Counted from the first letter of the stretch, positions 35,301-43,822 are shown. The stretch is DNA of 50,684 nucleotides from Thermoleophilia bacterium (GCA_025927685.1 JAICKX010000010.1:1-50684); one strand, 5' to 3'. Notes: generated by a model from the sequence alone, not told the origin. A program made the numbers and translations.

Positions 35301-37109
35301 GGTCGGGACCTCCTCCACGACCGTCAGCCCCAGCTGCTCGAGGAGCGGCAGGAGGTCGGTCAGCGGTGCCTTCCCGCCCGTCTTGTAGAGCTTCAGCCGG
35401 GTCAGCGGCTCGGGCGTGCCCTGCTCGTTCTGGAGGGCGACGACGTACGGCCGGTCGGGGCCGAGCCGCTCGAACTGCTCCACGTCGAACGTCGCATGGG
35501 CGATGGGCGTGCCGGACTTGTAGTAGTCGGGGAAGCGGGCGGCGTAGCGGCGGGCGAGCTCGTGGCCCTGGCCACCGCCCAGCTTGGCGACCAGCGCGTC
35601 CGAGAGCGAGTCGTCCCAGCTTCGGGACGCGTCGGCCACCTCCCGCTGGAGCTCGGGGAGCGACGGGTCGGGGATGTCGCCCGACGGCACATGGATCGTG
35701 AAATGGAAGCGGGCGGGATCGGTCGCGAAGGAGAGCGTGTAGTCGACCGCCCGGCCGTTGAAGCGCAGCTCGAAGAGGTGCTCGAGCCTGATGCGAAGCT
35801 CCGTCGAGACGTGGTCGCGCGGCAGGGCGACGATCGCCGCCACGGTTCGCCGCACCGGGTCGCGGCGCAGGAAGACGCGAACGCCGCCCTCCTCCTGCAT
35901 GCCGAGAAGCGCCATGATCGTGGTGCGGAGCTCCGACGCCGAGGCGGCGAAGAGCTCATCCTTGGGGAAGCTGTCGAAGAGGGTGACGACCGCCTTGTAG
36001 TCGTGCGAGCCGGCGATCAGGTCCTCCCACTGCATGATGGACTCGAGCTTGCGGCGGATGAGCGGGATCTGGCGGGCCGACTCGGCGTACGCCTTCGACG
36101 TGAAGAGCCCGAGCAGGCGCAGCTCCCCGACCACCTCACCCGCCTCGTCGACGCGCTTCACGCCGATGTAGTCCATCCGCGCCTTGCGGTGGATGGTCGT
36201 CTCGGCATTCGTCTTCGAGACCAGCACCAGCGGGCCGCCGAAGATGCGCGCGCGCAGGGACTCGTCGAGGTCGGCCACCGGCACCGGGGCGACGAAGCGG
36301 GAGCGGGACTCCTCGGAGAGGACGCCGAGGCCCGATCCCGGGACGACCGCGGCGGCGGGCTTCCCGTCCACCTCGGTCAGGCCGTACTCGCGGTAGCCCA
36401 GGTAGATGAAGTTGTCGTCGGTGAGCCAGCTCAGGAACTCGATGGACTCGTGCACCTCATCCGGCGCGAACCGCGCGCCCGCGGCCTCGGCGGCCTCGAT
36501 CATCCGCTCGACGCGCTCGACCATGGGGAGGAAGTCACGGACGGCGAGGCGCAGCCCGGTGAGGCTCTCGCGCAGCGCGGCCGCCAGCGCATCGAGCTCC
36601 CGCTGGCCGAGCCGGCGGTCGATCTGGAAATGCATCACCGACTCTCGCCGGGGCGCACCACGGGCGGGTGTCACCGCCTCGATCGCGCCGCCCGCGCCGC
36701 GCTCGACGCCCATCACCGGGTGCAGCACCAGCCGCACCTGGCACGAGAAGTCGTGCACCTCCGCGGTCACCGTGTCGACGAGGAAGGGCGAGTCCTCGAC
36801 GTTCACCTCCACGACCGAGCCGGACGCCGACCAGCCGTCGCGCTCGGGATCCGGGTTGTGGGCCCGGACGGCCAGCTCGCCGGGCCGGCGCTCGTTGGCG
36901 AACGCGAACAGGCTTCGCACCTGCGCCGCCAGCTCGGGGACGGGGTGCTCGGCCCGAAGCGGCGGCGGCGCGCGGCGGACGTAGGCGCGCACGAACTCCG
37001 CGAGGGGGCCGGTCCGGCCGGAGTCGAGCTCGGCCAGGAGCTCGTCGACCAGCACGGCGCCGCTCTCGTCAGGCTCGGCGACGGCCGGCGCCTGATGCTC
37101 GATGCTCAC
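32304..37109 (-). CDS. gdhB: NAD-specific glutamate dehydrogenase, large (180-kDa) class
   Basis: A 1601-aa enzyme, the usual size of the L-180 class, oxidising glutamate to 2-oxoglutarate and ammonia. A long N-terminal regulatory region with ACT-like repeats (about 1-700) precedes the catalytic part: GGIRWSDRLEDYRTE, the Lys motif KNAVIVPVGAKGGF, then the Rossmann region (GIGDMSGDVFGNGML) and EGGNLGFTQRGRIEY. GTG at 37109 is chosen; TACCAT lies 8 nt upstream. A longer start at 37154 has no support. It forms a single-gene unit and supports glutamate catabolism. Confidence 0.93.
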   Translation of the reverse strand: MSIEHQAPAVAEPDESGAVLVDELLAELDSGRTGPLAEFVRAYVRRAPPPLRAEHPVPELAAQVRSLFAFANERRPGELAVRAHNPDPERDGWSASGSVVEVNVEDSPFLVDTVTAEVHDFSCQVRLVLHPVMGVERGAGGAIEAVTPARGAPRRESVMHFQIDRRLGQRELDALAAALRESLTGLRLAVRDFLPMVERVERMIEAAEAAGARFAPDEVHESIEFLSWLTDDNFIYLGYREYGLTEVDGKPAAAVVPGSGLGVLSEESRSRFVAPVPVADLDESLRARIFGGPLVLVSKTNAETTIHRKARMDYIGVKRVDEAGEVVGELRLLGLFTSKAYAESARQIPLIRRKLESIMQWEDLIAGSHDYKAVVTLFDSFPKDELFAASASELRTTIMALLGMQEEGGVRVFLRRDPVRRTVAAIVALPRDHVSTELRIRLEHLFELRFNGRAVDYTLSFATDPARFHFTIHVPSGDIPDPSLPELQREVADASRSWDDSLSDALVAKLGGGQGHELARRYAARFPDYYKSGTPIAHATFDVEQFERLGPDRPYVVALQNEQGTPEPLTRLKLYKTGGKAPLTDLLPLLEQLGLTVVEEVPTRIVGSGEEGRYLHDFGVLGPAGRPLDLDRLAGIVAETVGAVWEGRAGSDWLNRLVVAGELDWRRVTILRAYREYRQLLGATFTSRYQNDCLVRNSAISRKLVRLFELRFDPAEARDVNAEEALVEEIEADLDAVQSLDDDRILRGYLGMILATVRTSAYLPDRDYLSFKLHCEDVPGMPKPVPLWEIFVFSTAMAGVHLRGGMVARGGIRWSDRLEDYRTEILGLMKAQMVKNAVIVPVGAKGGFVLKRPPLDRAGLMQEERRQYVTLMRGLLDITDNIVGGGVVHPEGVRVLDGDDAYLVVAADKGTAHLSDTANAVSEEYGYWLGDAFASGGSAGYDHKALGITAKGAWESVKRHFRELGRDAEHEPVTAVGIGDMSGDVFGNGMLLSEHLQLVAAFDHRHVFLDPAPDAAAAFAERRRLFDTPGSSWDDYDRSRISGGGGVWPRTAKAIPISAQAQAVLGVDAAKLAPADLIRAVLTAPVDLLWNGGIGTYVKAASETHADVDDRANDAVRVDGLDLRCAVVGEGGNLGFTQRGRIEYAQGGGRINTDAIDNSAGVDCSDHEVNLKILLAIACERGDLEREGRDHVLNDVVDDVVRLVLYDNYLQVQILSQEVAVSPRRMEAYEDLMVELESRGLLERQLEALPSGEAMAERLAAGHGMTRPELCVLLAYAKRLLRGQVVDSSLPDDPYLDSALAEYFPPLVVERFGGLLPDHPLRREIIATIVTNDVINSMGITFVPRMSAETGATPEEVARAFLVARDVSRARDPWDAVERLDSVVPGDVQAGLMDNVDSMVERLSRWYLQNVHDIDLTAEVERGQPAFAELVHTLSDSATDAWRVATDGRLEELLEQDVPDAPARFDAVAPALVYALDIIAVAQATGRSIPAVTRAFFTIGERLFLDVIEARAAALPAGDRWQRMAWDTLLDDLRLLRRQIVERVIAESRNGSIDDAVDEYLSSRSDPYDRLSRMMENVTSAPPDDSSIVMVAVHQIRQVAS

Positions 37110-37174
37110 GAGCGGTGATGGTACCGCAGGGGCTTGATACCGTCGGACGGCCAATCGACCGAGGAGGGGGTTTC

Positions 37175-37642
37175 ATGCGACTCAAGCTGATCGCCGTGCT
37201 GGCGGGCGGGCTCATCGCCGGCATGGTCATCCAGGCCGCCGCGTTCGGCGGTACGGCGGCGGACATCCGAAAGCCGGTCACGGTGCACGTGATCGAGCAC
37301 GCCCTGACCGACACGGTCACGGACACCGGCGCGGCGGGTGACACGACCGGCGACCTGCTGACGTTCCACAACCCGGTCTTCAACGCCGCAGACACCGGCC
37401 AGGTCGGGCGCGACCAGGGCGAGTGCACCCGGATCGCCGTGGGCGCCTCATGGGAGTGCACCTGGACGACGTTCCTGCCGGGCGGTCATCTCACGGTCGA
37501 GGGGCCGTTCTTCGACACACGCGACAGCGTCCTCGCCGTGACCGGCGGCACCGGCGTCTACCGCAATGCCCGCGGTGCCATGCTGCTCAAGTCACGCGCG
37601 GGCGGGACCAAGTTCGACTTCGTCTTCAGGCTGCGGCCGTAG
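37175..37642 (+). CDS. exported allene-oxide-cyclase-like barrel protein
   Basis: A 155-aa protein with an N-terminal signal peptide or anchor (about residues 1-28). The rest contains motifs of the AOC/dirigent barrel: TGDLLTFHNPVF, ECTRIAVGASWECTW (two Cys that may form a disulfide) and VTGGTGVYRNARG. Bacterial members are uncharacterised; none is known to make jasmonate precursors. GAGGAGGGGG precedes the ATG. Divergent from gdhB, convergent with the response regulator 4 bp away. Confidence 0.75.
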   Translation: MRLKLIAVLAGGLIAGMVIQAAAFGGTAADIRKPVTVHVIEHALTDTVTDTGAAGDTTGDLLTFHNPVFNAADTGQVGRDQGECTRIAVGASWECTWTTFLPGGHLTVEGPFFDTRDSVLAVTGGTGVYRNARGAMLLKSRAGGTKFDFVFRLRP

Positions 37643-37646
37643 CTCG

Positions 37647-38357
37647 TCAGCGCTGGACCGGGTCGAACCGGTACCCGACACCCGGGTGCGTGTGGATGTA
37701 GATGTGCGTCCGTGAGCGCAGGTCGATCTTCGACCGCAGCTTGCGGACGCACACGTCCACCGAGCGGTCGCGCTTGCGCTGCGGCAGGCCCCACACGCGC
37801 TGGCGCAGCTGGTCGCGCGTCAGGACGCGGCCGGTCTCGGCGGTCAGCGCCTGGAGCAGGCGGAACTCCAACGGCGTGAGGCCGGCGTCGGCGCCGTCGA
37901 CGAGGACGCGGTGGAGGTTGGGATCGATCTCGAGCCCCGGCATCGACATCTTCTGCTGGCGGCCCACCTGCGGCGTGATCCGGCTCCGGCGCAGCACGGC
38001 CTCGACCCTGGCCACGAGCTCGCTCATCCCGAACGGCTTGGCGACGTAGTCGTCCGCGCCCATCTTCAGCACCTGCACCTTGTCCTGCTCGGAGGCCCGG
38101 GCGCTCACGACGACCACCGGGCACTCCGTCCCGTCCGCGCGAAGCTCGCGCAGCACCTGCCATCCGTCGAGGCCGGGCAGCATGAGGTCGAGCACGACGA
38201 CGTCCGGGCGCTCGAAGCGCGCCTTGCGCAGGGCCCGGTCGCCGTCCTCCACGCACTCCACCGACATGCCGGCATGCCGCAGATGCGCGCCGATGGACCC
38301 CGCGATGACGCGGTCGTCCTCGACGACGAGCACGCTCGGCGGGCGGCGGCCGTTCAC
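37647..38357 (-). CDS. OmpR/PhoB family response regulator
   Basis: A 236-aa two-domain protein. Receiver: acidic pair EDD (about 14-16), phospho-acceptor Asp in VVLDLMLPGLDGW (about 56) and Lys in AKPFGMSEL (about 106). Output: winged helix (LTPLEFRLLQAL, RSVDVCVRKLRSKI, HPGVGYRF). No histidine kinase is encoded nearby. Its position after the pst genes and a PHO-box-like site upstream of pstS make it a candidate PhoP/PhoB, but this is inference. The GTG overlaps the upstream gene's stop (GTGA). Confidence 0.88.
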   Translation of the reverse strand: MNGRRPPSVLVVEDDRVIAGSIGAHLRHAGMSVECVEDGDRALRKARFERPDVVVLDLMLPGLDGWQVLRELRADGTECPVVVVSARASEQDKVQVLKMGADDYVAKPFGMSELVARVEAVLRRSRITPQVGRQQKMSMPGLEIDPNLHRVLVDGADAGLTPLEFRLLQALTAETGRVLTRDQLRQRVWGLPQRKRDRSVDVCVRKLRSKIDLRSRTHIYIHTHPGVGYRFDPVQR

Positions 38358-38872
38358 GAGGCCACGCCCGCCGGGATGCGCGGCCCGCCCTCCGGGCTCA
38401 CGGGCGGGATCGCCATCCGCCACGCCTCGCCGACAGCGAGGACGTGCAGCCCGGCGCAGCGGGCACGCGCCCCGAGCGCGGGGTCCTCGAGGATGACGTC
38501 GATCATCCGCCCGAGAACCCTGAGGCCTGAGATGTCGCGGCGGACGAACACGTCGAGCGCGAGCGCGAGCCCGGCGGCGAGCCGGCGCGGATCGCCCCGC
38601 CAGCCGTCGGCGGCCACCGCCCGCTCGATGTGGCGGATGTGCAACGCGGCCTCCTGGACCGCGCGGATGCGGCCGATGTCGCCGGGCGTCGCGCGCGGGC
38701 TGCGCAGCAGCGCCGCCGCGGCGTGACGGACGCGGGCGTGCTCGAACACCGCGCACTCGGGCCGCTCGCCCGCCGCGGCAGCGTTCAGGGCCGCAACGAC
38801 GGCCCGTCCGAAGCGCAGGGCATCCTGCTCGAGCGCCTCGGCCTGCTCCTGGAATGTGGTCTCCGTGATCAT
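38354..38872 (-). CDS. unknown helical protein coupled to the response regulator
   Basis: A 172-aa, Ala/Arg-rich, mainly alpha-helical protein with several His residues (FEHARVRHAAAALL, AALHIRHIERAV) and no signal peptide or membrane helix. I recognise no domain; it does not show kinase H, N or G boxes. ATG at 38872 with GAGGG upstream; ATG at 38887 is an alternative. The GTGA overlap with the response regulator implies coordinated production, so a modulator or sensor partner is possible. It lies 71 bp after pstB. Confidence 0.6.
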   Translation of the reverse strand: MITETTFQEQAEALEQDALRFGRAVVAALNAAAAGERPECAVFEHARVRHAAAALLRSPRATPGDIGRIRAVQEAALHIRHIERAVAADGWRGDPRRLAAGLALALDVFVRRDISGLRVLGRMIDVILEDPALGARARCAGLHVLAVGEAWRMAIPPVSPEGGPRIPAGVAS

Positions 38873-38943
38873 GCCCTCATGGTGCATCGGCATCGGCGCC
38901 GGTGGGGTATCGAGACGGTGCACCCGAGGTGAAGTGGTGGAGA

Positions 38944-39864
38944 TCACCCGAACCTGCCGGTGACGTACGCCTCCGTGCGCGGATCGGCCGGCCGGATGAA
39001 CAGATCGGCGGTGGGCGCGTACTCGACGAGGACGCCGTTTCGGCCTCCCCGCTCGGCCGAGACGTCGACGCTGAAGAACGCGGTCATGTCGGCCACGCGC
39101 GCGGCCTGCTGCATGTTGTGCGTCACGATGACGATCGTGTAGTCGTCCTTGAGCTCGCCGATCAGGTCCTCGATGCGCTGGGTCGCGATCGGGTCGAGGG
39201 CCGAGGCCGGCTCGTCCATCAGCACCACCTCGGGCTCGATGGCGAGCGCCCGGGCGATGCACAGGCGCTGCTGCTGGCCGCCGGACAGGGCCAGCGCGCT
39301 CGACTTCAGCCTGTCCTTCACCTCGTCCCAGAGCCCGGTCTTCAAGAGCGCCGACTCGACCCGCTCGTCGAGCCTGTCCTTCATTCCGTGGAGGCGAAGG
39401 CCGTAGGCGACGTTGTCGAAGATCGACTTCGGAAACGGGTTGGGCCGCTGGAACACCATGCCGATGCGGCGCCGCACCTCGACTGGGTCGACCCCGGCGT
39501 CGTAGAGGTCGTGGCCGTGGTAGGTGATCGTGCCGTCGACGATCGCGCCCGGAACCAGGTCGTTCATCCGGTTCAGGCTGCGAAGGAGCGTCGTCTTGCC
39601 ACAGCCGGACGGGCCGATGAACGCCGTCACGTGCCTCCGGAAGACATCCATGCTGACGGCCTTGATCGCCGCCGAGCCGGAGTAGGACACGGTTACGTCG
39701 TCCAGCTTCAGGACAACCTCGCGGTCCCCTACGGGCACCGGGGTGCGCTTCGCGGCCAGCTCGCCCAGGTTGGCCTGCGACTGGTTCTGCACCACCTCGG
39801 CCGTGGACTCCTGCTCGGCGGCATCGGCACTCTCGACGCGGTCGGGTTCGCTCACGGTCGACAT
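38944..39864 (-). CDS. pstB: phosphate ABC transporter ATP-binding protein
   Basis: A 306-aa ATPase. Walker [10 protein letters not shown] (about 85-93), Q-loop in [13 protein letters not shown] (a PstB hallmark), signature [16 protein letters not shown], Walker [14 protein letters not shown] and switch His in VTHNMQQA. An unusual polar N-terminal extension of about 48 residues (Glu/Gln/Ala-rich) precedes the core. It is the last transporter gene of pstSCAB, 85 bp after pstA. Confidence 0.95.
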   Translation of the reverse strand: MSTVSEPDRVESADAAEQESTAEVVQNQSQANLGELAAKRTPVPVGDREVVLKLDDVTVSYSGSAAIKAVSMDVFRRHVTAFIGPSGCGKTTLLRSLNRMNDLVPGAIVDGTITYHGHDLYDAGVDPVEVRRRIGMVFQRPNPFPKSIFDNVAYGLRLHGMKDRLDERVESALLKTGLWDEVKDRLKSSALALSGGQQQRLCIARALAIEPEVVLMDEPASALDPIATQRIEDLIGELKDDYTIVIVTHNMQQAARVADMTAFFSVDVSAERGGRNGVLVEYAPTADLFIRPADPRTEAYVTGRFG

Positions 39865-39949
39865 GTCTTGGACGAATGGTGGTCGCACGATGTGGCTCCC
39901 TGGGTGACGGGCCGGTGGCAGGTTGGTGAAGATGTGGGGAAGGCCGCCC

Positions 39950-40843
39950 TCACCGCATCCGCTCGATCTGGCGCCGCGTGCGAAGCGAGAGCAGACGGCC
40001 GCCGATGCTGAGGACGAGGACGAAGACGAGCAGGACGAGCGCCGCCGCCCACGCCTGCTGCTGGTCGTGGACGCTGGGCGACTCGGAGTTGACGTAGATC
40101 GAGAGCGGGATCGAGCCGAGGGCGCTGTGGACGTCCGTCGAGACCAGGTTGGCCACGATCGACGACGTGAAGAGCACCGGCGCCGTCTCGCCGGCGGCGC
40201 GGGCGACCGCCACGATCGCCGAGGTGACGATGCCGCCAACCGCGGTCGGGAGGATGATCCTGACGACCGTGCGTGCCCGGGTGCCGCCGAGCGCAAGCCC
40301 GGCCTCGCGCAGGCTCGCCGGGACGAGCGCCAGCACCTCCTCGGTGGCGCGGGCGATCAGGGGGAGCATCAGGATCGCGAGGGCGACCGACGCCGCGGCG
40401 GCGCTCTGGCCGCTGCCGACCACCAGCAGGCCGTAGACGAAGATGCCGATCACGATCGTGGGCACGCCGGCGAGCACGTTCAGGACGAGCCGCACCATCT
40501 CCGCCACCCGCGGCGGCGCGAACTCGACGTTGTAGATCGCGATCAGGACGCCCGCCGGCAGCGCCATCGCGGTCGCCATCGCCGTCATGAGCGCGGTGCC
40601 GACGATCGAGTTGGCGATGCCGCCGTTGGTCTGACCGAACGGCGCCGGGGCCTTCGTGAAGAAGTCCCACGAGAGCGCCGGCGCGCCCTCCTTGATGACC
40701 GAGGCGACGACGATAGCCAGGAGCGCGACGGCGAGCACGGACGCCAGGGTCGCAAGCAGCTCCATGCCGCGGCCCACCAGCCGGCGGCGGCGGGCGCGGC
40801 CCGTGCTGGAGCGGAGGTGGAGCGGAGGCGTGGCGGCGCTCAA
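39950..40843 (-). CDS. pstA: phosphate ABC transporter permease PstA
   Basis: A 297-aa permease with six helices; the ATPase-contact loop is [18 protein letters not shown] and [11 protein letters not shown] is a PstA hallmark. It starts at TTG, whose bases overlap the PstC stop (TTGA), with GGAGG about 6 nt upstream. A basic N-terminus (about 10-25) precedes the first helix. Confidence 0.92.
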   Translation of the reverse strand: MSAATPPLHLRSSTGRARRRRLVGRGMELLATLASVLAVALLAIVVASVIKEGAPALSWDFFTKAPAPFGQTNGGIANSIVGTALMTAMATAMALPAGVLIAIYNVEFAPPRVAEMVRLVLNVLAGVPTIVIGIFVYGLLVVGSGQSAAAASVALAILMLPLIARATEEVLALVPASLREAGLALGGTRARTVVRIILPTAVGGIVTSAIVAVARAAGETAPVLFTSSIVANLVSTDVHSALGSIPLSIYVNSESPSVHDQQQAWAAALVLLVFVLVLSIGGRLLSLRTRRQIERMR

Positions 40844-41802
40844 TGCGCACCTCCCATCCGCTGCCGGATCCGGCGCACGATCAGCTGGGCGGTGATGTTG
40901 GCGATGAGGCTCATCGCGAGCAGGATCACCGCCAGGTAGGCGAGCGACGCCGTCTGGAGATTCGACGTCGAGCCCTGGTACTGGCTTGCGATCCGGCCGG
41001 CGAGCGTGTCGGCGGGCTGGAACACCGAGGCGGAGAAGTTGAGCCCGCCGCCGATCACCTGGCTCACGGCGATCGCCTCGCCGAGCGCACGGGCCAGGCC
41101 CAGGATCACCGCGGCGACGAGCCCCGCGCTCACCTGTGGGATGGCGACGTTGCGCACCATCTCCCAGCGGGTCGACCCGAGCGCCAGCGATCCCTGCTTG
41201 AGATCGCCGGGCACGCTCAGGAACAGCTCGCGGCTGATCGACGCGACGATCGGGATGATCATGATCGTGAGAACGATGGCCGCGGGCAGAAGGCCGACGT
41301 TCGACGGCGAGCCGGAGAAGAGCGGGATGAAGCCGAGCCAGTCGCCGAGCCTGGGCTCGATGTGCTGCTGGAGGAACGGGCCGAGGACGATGATGCCCCA
41401 CAGGCCGAGGACGACGCTCGGGATGGCGGCCAGGAGCTCGACCAGCGCGCCGACCGGCGCGCGCAGCCTGCGCGGGGCGAGCTCGCTCAGGAAGAGGCCG
41501 ATCGCGATCGCGACCGGTGCGGCGATGGCCACGGCCACGAGCGAGCTGAACGCCGTGCCCCAGATCAGGTCGCGGGCCCCGAACTCGCCGGTGACGGCGT
41601 TCCAGTCCTCCGACCACAGGAAGCTGAGGCCGAACTGCGCGATCGAGGGCCACGCCTCGTCGACGACCTTGTACGTCAGCAGGGCGACGAGGAGGAGCGA
41701 GCCGATCGCCGCCACCCCCGCGAGCACTCGCAGGCCGGCGTCGCCGAACCGGGGCCGGCGGCGGCGGAAGGTGGAGGCGGGAGCAGGCGTCTCAGCGATC
41801 AT
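40840..41802 (-). CDS. pstC: phosphate ABC transporter permease PstC
   Basis: A 320-aa permease. Six helices, with the cytoplasmic loop KQGSLALGSTRWEMVRNV and the PstC-type motif LARALGEAIAVSQVIGG. Pairs with PstA. It begins 71 bp after pstS, with a strong hairpin in the gap, and is coupled to pstA by a TTGA overlap. Confidence 0.93.
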   Translation of the reverse strand: MIAETPAPASTFRRRRPRFGDAGLRVLAGVAAIGSLLLVALLTYKVVDEAWPSIAQFGLSFLWSEDWNAVTGEFGARDLIWGTAFSSLVAVAIAAPVAIAIGLFLSELAPRRLRAPVGALVELLAAIPSVVLGLWGIIVLGPFLQQHIEPRLGDWLGFIPLFSGSPSNVGLLPAAIVLTIMIIPIVASISRELFLSVPGDLKQGSLALGSTRWEMVRNVAIPQVSAGLVAAVILGLARALGEAIAVSQVIGGGLNFSASVFQPADTLAGRIASQYQGSTSNLQTASLAYLAVILLAMSLIANITAQLIVRRIRQRMGGAH

Positions 41803-41826
41803 CGCGGCAGCCCTTCCGGCGACAAC

Positions 41827-41860
41827 GGCGCCGGCGCCGTGGGAGGATGGCGCCGGCGCC
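41827..41860 (-). terminator. 12-bp hairpin between pstS and pstC
   Basis: GGCGCCGGCGCC occurs at 41827-41838 and again at 41849-41860. Each copy is self-complementary, so together they form a 12-bp perfect stem with a 10-nt loop. It lies 13 nt after the pstS stop. Likely a partial terminator or 3' stabiliser that keeps pstS mRNA above pstCAB mRNA. Confidence 0.65.
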
Positions 41861-41873
41861 CATGTGCGCCCGG

Positions 41874-42941
41874 TCAGGAGATCTTGGCGATCTCCGTCTT
41901 GTCGTGCTCGATGACGCTCGAGGGCATCTCGGGGAACCCGAGGTCCTTGCCGAACGCCTGGCCGTCCGTGATCGCGTACGTCAGGAAGTCCTTGAGCTCC
42001 GAGGCCTTGTCGGACTTCTGCGGCACGATCGCGTACGTGTAGGTCGACATCGGGTACGCGTCAGCGGCCGACGCCGGCGGGTTCACGAGCGGGATCGACC
42101 CGTCGGCCTGGACCTCGGTCGCCGCAGCGGCTGCCGCGGAGATCGTGTCGAGGCCCGGCACCGGGTAGTTCCCGGCCTGGTTCTGGAGCAGCGCGGCGTT
42201 CAAGCTGTCGGCATCGATATACGAGATCGCGACGTAGCCGATGGCGCCGTCCGTGCTCTGGATCGCCGCCGCGACGCCCGAGTTCTTCTCGGCGCCGGTG
42301 CCCGTCGGGAACGCCGGCTGTGTCGAGGCGCCGACCTGGCTCTTCCAGTCGGAGCTGACGGACGAGAGATAGCTCGTGAACACGTAGCTGTCGCCGGAGC
42401 CGTCGCTGCGGTAGACCGGCGTGACCTTTGTGTCGGGCAGGTTCACACCCGGGTTGAGCGAGGCGATGGCCGGGTCGTTCCAGGAGGTGATCTTCCCGGT
42501 GTACATGTCGGCCACGACCTGGCCTGTGAGCTTCAGGTGGTCGTCGACGCCCTTGACGTTGTACGACACGACGGTCGCGCCCAGCGCCCAGGGCATCTGG
42601 AGGCAGCCGTTGCAGGCCGCAGCCTGGTCGGAGCTCAGCGGGGCGTCGCTCGCACCGAAGTCGACCGTCCGGCCGGTGATCGCCTCGATCCCGCCGCCGC
42701 TTCCGATCGCGCCGTAGGTGATGGTGATGCCGTCCTTGTCGGCGTAGTCGGGCTCCCACTGCGAGAGCAGGGGGTACACGAGCGTCGAGCCGGCGCCGAT
42801 GAGAACCTTCGAGCCACCACCGTCGCCCTGGTTCCCGCCGCCGCCGCCGTTGTTCTCGCTCGACCCCGACCCGCCGCACCCGGCTGCGAGGGCGAGCACC
42901 ACCACCGCAACCAGGGGGGCGGTCAGCTTCTTCATCTTCAT
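41874..42941 (-). CDS. pstS: phosphate-binding lipoprotein PstS
   Basis: A 355-aa binding protein. The lipobox LAAGC follows a KKLTAPLVAVVV signal; a Gly/Asn-rich linker of about 20 residues comes next. Phosphate-contact motifs are present: GAGSTLVYPL, GAIGSGGGI, FGASDAPLS and YRSDGSGDSYVF. The ATG at 42941 has GGAGAAG upstream; ATGs at 42956 and 42935 are alternatives. It is the first gene of pstSCAB and lies beside a PHO-box-like array. Confidence 0.94.
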   Translation of the reverse strand: MKMKKLTAPLVAVVVLALAAGCGGSGSSENNGGGGGNQGDGGGSKVLIGAGSTLVYPLLSQWEPDYADKDGITITYGAIGSGGGIEAITGRTVDFGASDAPLSSDQAAACNGCLQMPWALGATVVSYNVKGVDDHLKLTGQVVADMYTGKITSWNDPAIASLNPGVNLPDTKVTPVYRSDGSGDSYVFTSYLSSVSSDWKSQVGASTQPAFPTGTGAEKNSGVAAAIQSTDGAIGYVAISYIDADSLNAALLQNQAGNYPVPGLDTISAAAAAATEVQADGSIPLVNPPASAADAYPMSTYTYAIVPQKSDKASELKDFLTYAITDGQAFGKDLGFPEMPSSVIEHDKTEIAKIS

Positions 42942-43004
42942 GCCAGTCTTCTCCATGCTCGTTTCACCGTTGGCCCGATTGTGCATGCGGCCCCCGCGGG
43001 ATGG

Positions 43005-43033
43005 GGTGACGCTCCGGTGTACGCCTGGTGACC
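43005..43033. promoter_or_regulatory. PHO-box-like triple repeat between pstS and phoU
   Basis: GGTGACG (43005), GGTGTAC (43016) and GGTGACC (43027) recur at exactly 11 nt, each separated by 4 bp. Read on the minus strand they are GGTCACC, GTACACC and CGTCACC, 5-6 of 7 matches to the actinobacterial PHO-box unit GTTCACC, oriented toward pstS. Confidence 0.65.
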
Positions 43034-43071
43034 AAGTGGAGACGGCCGATTTCGCGCGTTTTTCCGGCCTG

Positions 43072-43077
43072 TACTCT
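43072..43077 (+). promoter_or_regulatory. -10 box of phoU
   Basis: TACTCT, 6 nt before the ATG at 43084, no ribosome site; predicts leaderless phoU mRNA starting about 40 bp past the PHO-box-like repeats. Confidence 0.5.
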
Positions 43078-43083
43078 GCGGCC

Positions 43084-43758
43084 ATGCCACGTGAGACGTT
43101 CGACCAGGAGCTCGCCGAGCTCGGGGCCCTCCTCGACGAGGAGGCCCGTCTCTGCCAGCGCTCGCTCGACGGTGCCCTCGAGGCGCTGATCGCACCCGAG
43201 TCCGACGCCGCCGAGGCGGTGGTGGCCGGCGACGATGCCGTCGACCGCGTCTACCTCCAGGTCGAGCACGGCGTCGAGTCGCTGCTCGCGCGCCAGTCCC
43301 CGGTGGCGGTCGACCTGCGCTTCGTCCTGGCCGTGATCCACGTGAACCAGCACCTGGAGCGGATCGGCGACCAGTGCGTCAACATCGCCAAGCTGAGCAG
43401 GCTCTTCGTCACGCAGCCGCTCACCCCCGAGCTGCTCGAGGACTTCACCGTGATGGGCAACCAGGCGAGCGGCATGATCGCGACCGCGATGCAGTCGTTC
43501 TCGCAGCGGGATCTCGACCAGGCGGAATCGCTCGTCGAGCTCGACCAGGTCATCAACGAGCGAAACCACGGCCTCGCCCGCCGCATCATCGAAGGCGGAT
43601 TCGACGAGTCCTCGATCGAGATGCCGCTGCGCGCCATGCTGATCGCCCGCGCGATCGAGCGGATCGGCGACAACGCCGTCGACATCGGCGAGCAGACCGC
43701 CTATCTGGTGACGGCGGCGTTCCGTGAGTTCACGGACGCCTCGCACCCGGTCGTGTAG
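43084..43758 (+). CDS. phoU: phosphate signalling protein PhoU
   Basis: A 224-aa all-helical protein of two PhoU repeats. Each repeat carries the metal-binding E/DxxxD pattern: HLERIGDQCVNIAKL (about residue 93) and AIERIGDNAVDIGEQ (about 195). It restrains Pst transport and the Pho response when phosphate is plentiful. It is divergent from pstS across a shared PHO-box-like region, an arrangement that lets both respond to the same regulator. Confidence 0.94.
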   Translation: MPRETFDQELAELGALLDEEARLCQRSLDGALEALIAPESDAAEAVVAGDDAVDRVYLQVEHGVESLLARQSPVAVDLRFVLAVIHVNQHLERIGDQCVNIAKLSRLFVTQPLTPELLEDFTVMGNQASGMIATAMQSFSQRDLDQAESLVELDQVINERNHGLARRIIEGGFDESSIEMPLRAMLIARAIERIGDNAVDIGEQTAYLVTAAFREFTDASHPVV

Positions 43759-43793
43759 CCCCGCGTCTTCTCGCCCCGAGCAGCTTCTCGCGG

Positions 43794-43822
43794 TTGCTCA
43801 AATCGACGATCTTCGATACATT
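43794..43822 (+). promoter_or_regulatory. arsR promoter with operator-like inverted repeat
   Basis: TTGCTC (43794-43799), 17 bp, then TACATT (43817-43822). ATCGA (43802-43806) and TCGAT (43813-43817) form an inverted repeat inside the spacer, where ArsR-type repressors usually bind. Confidence 0.55.
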
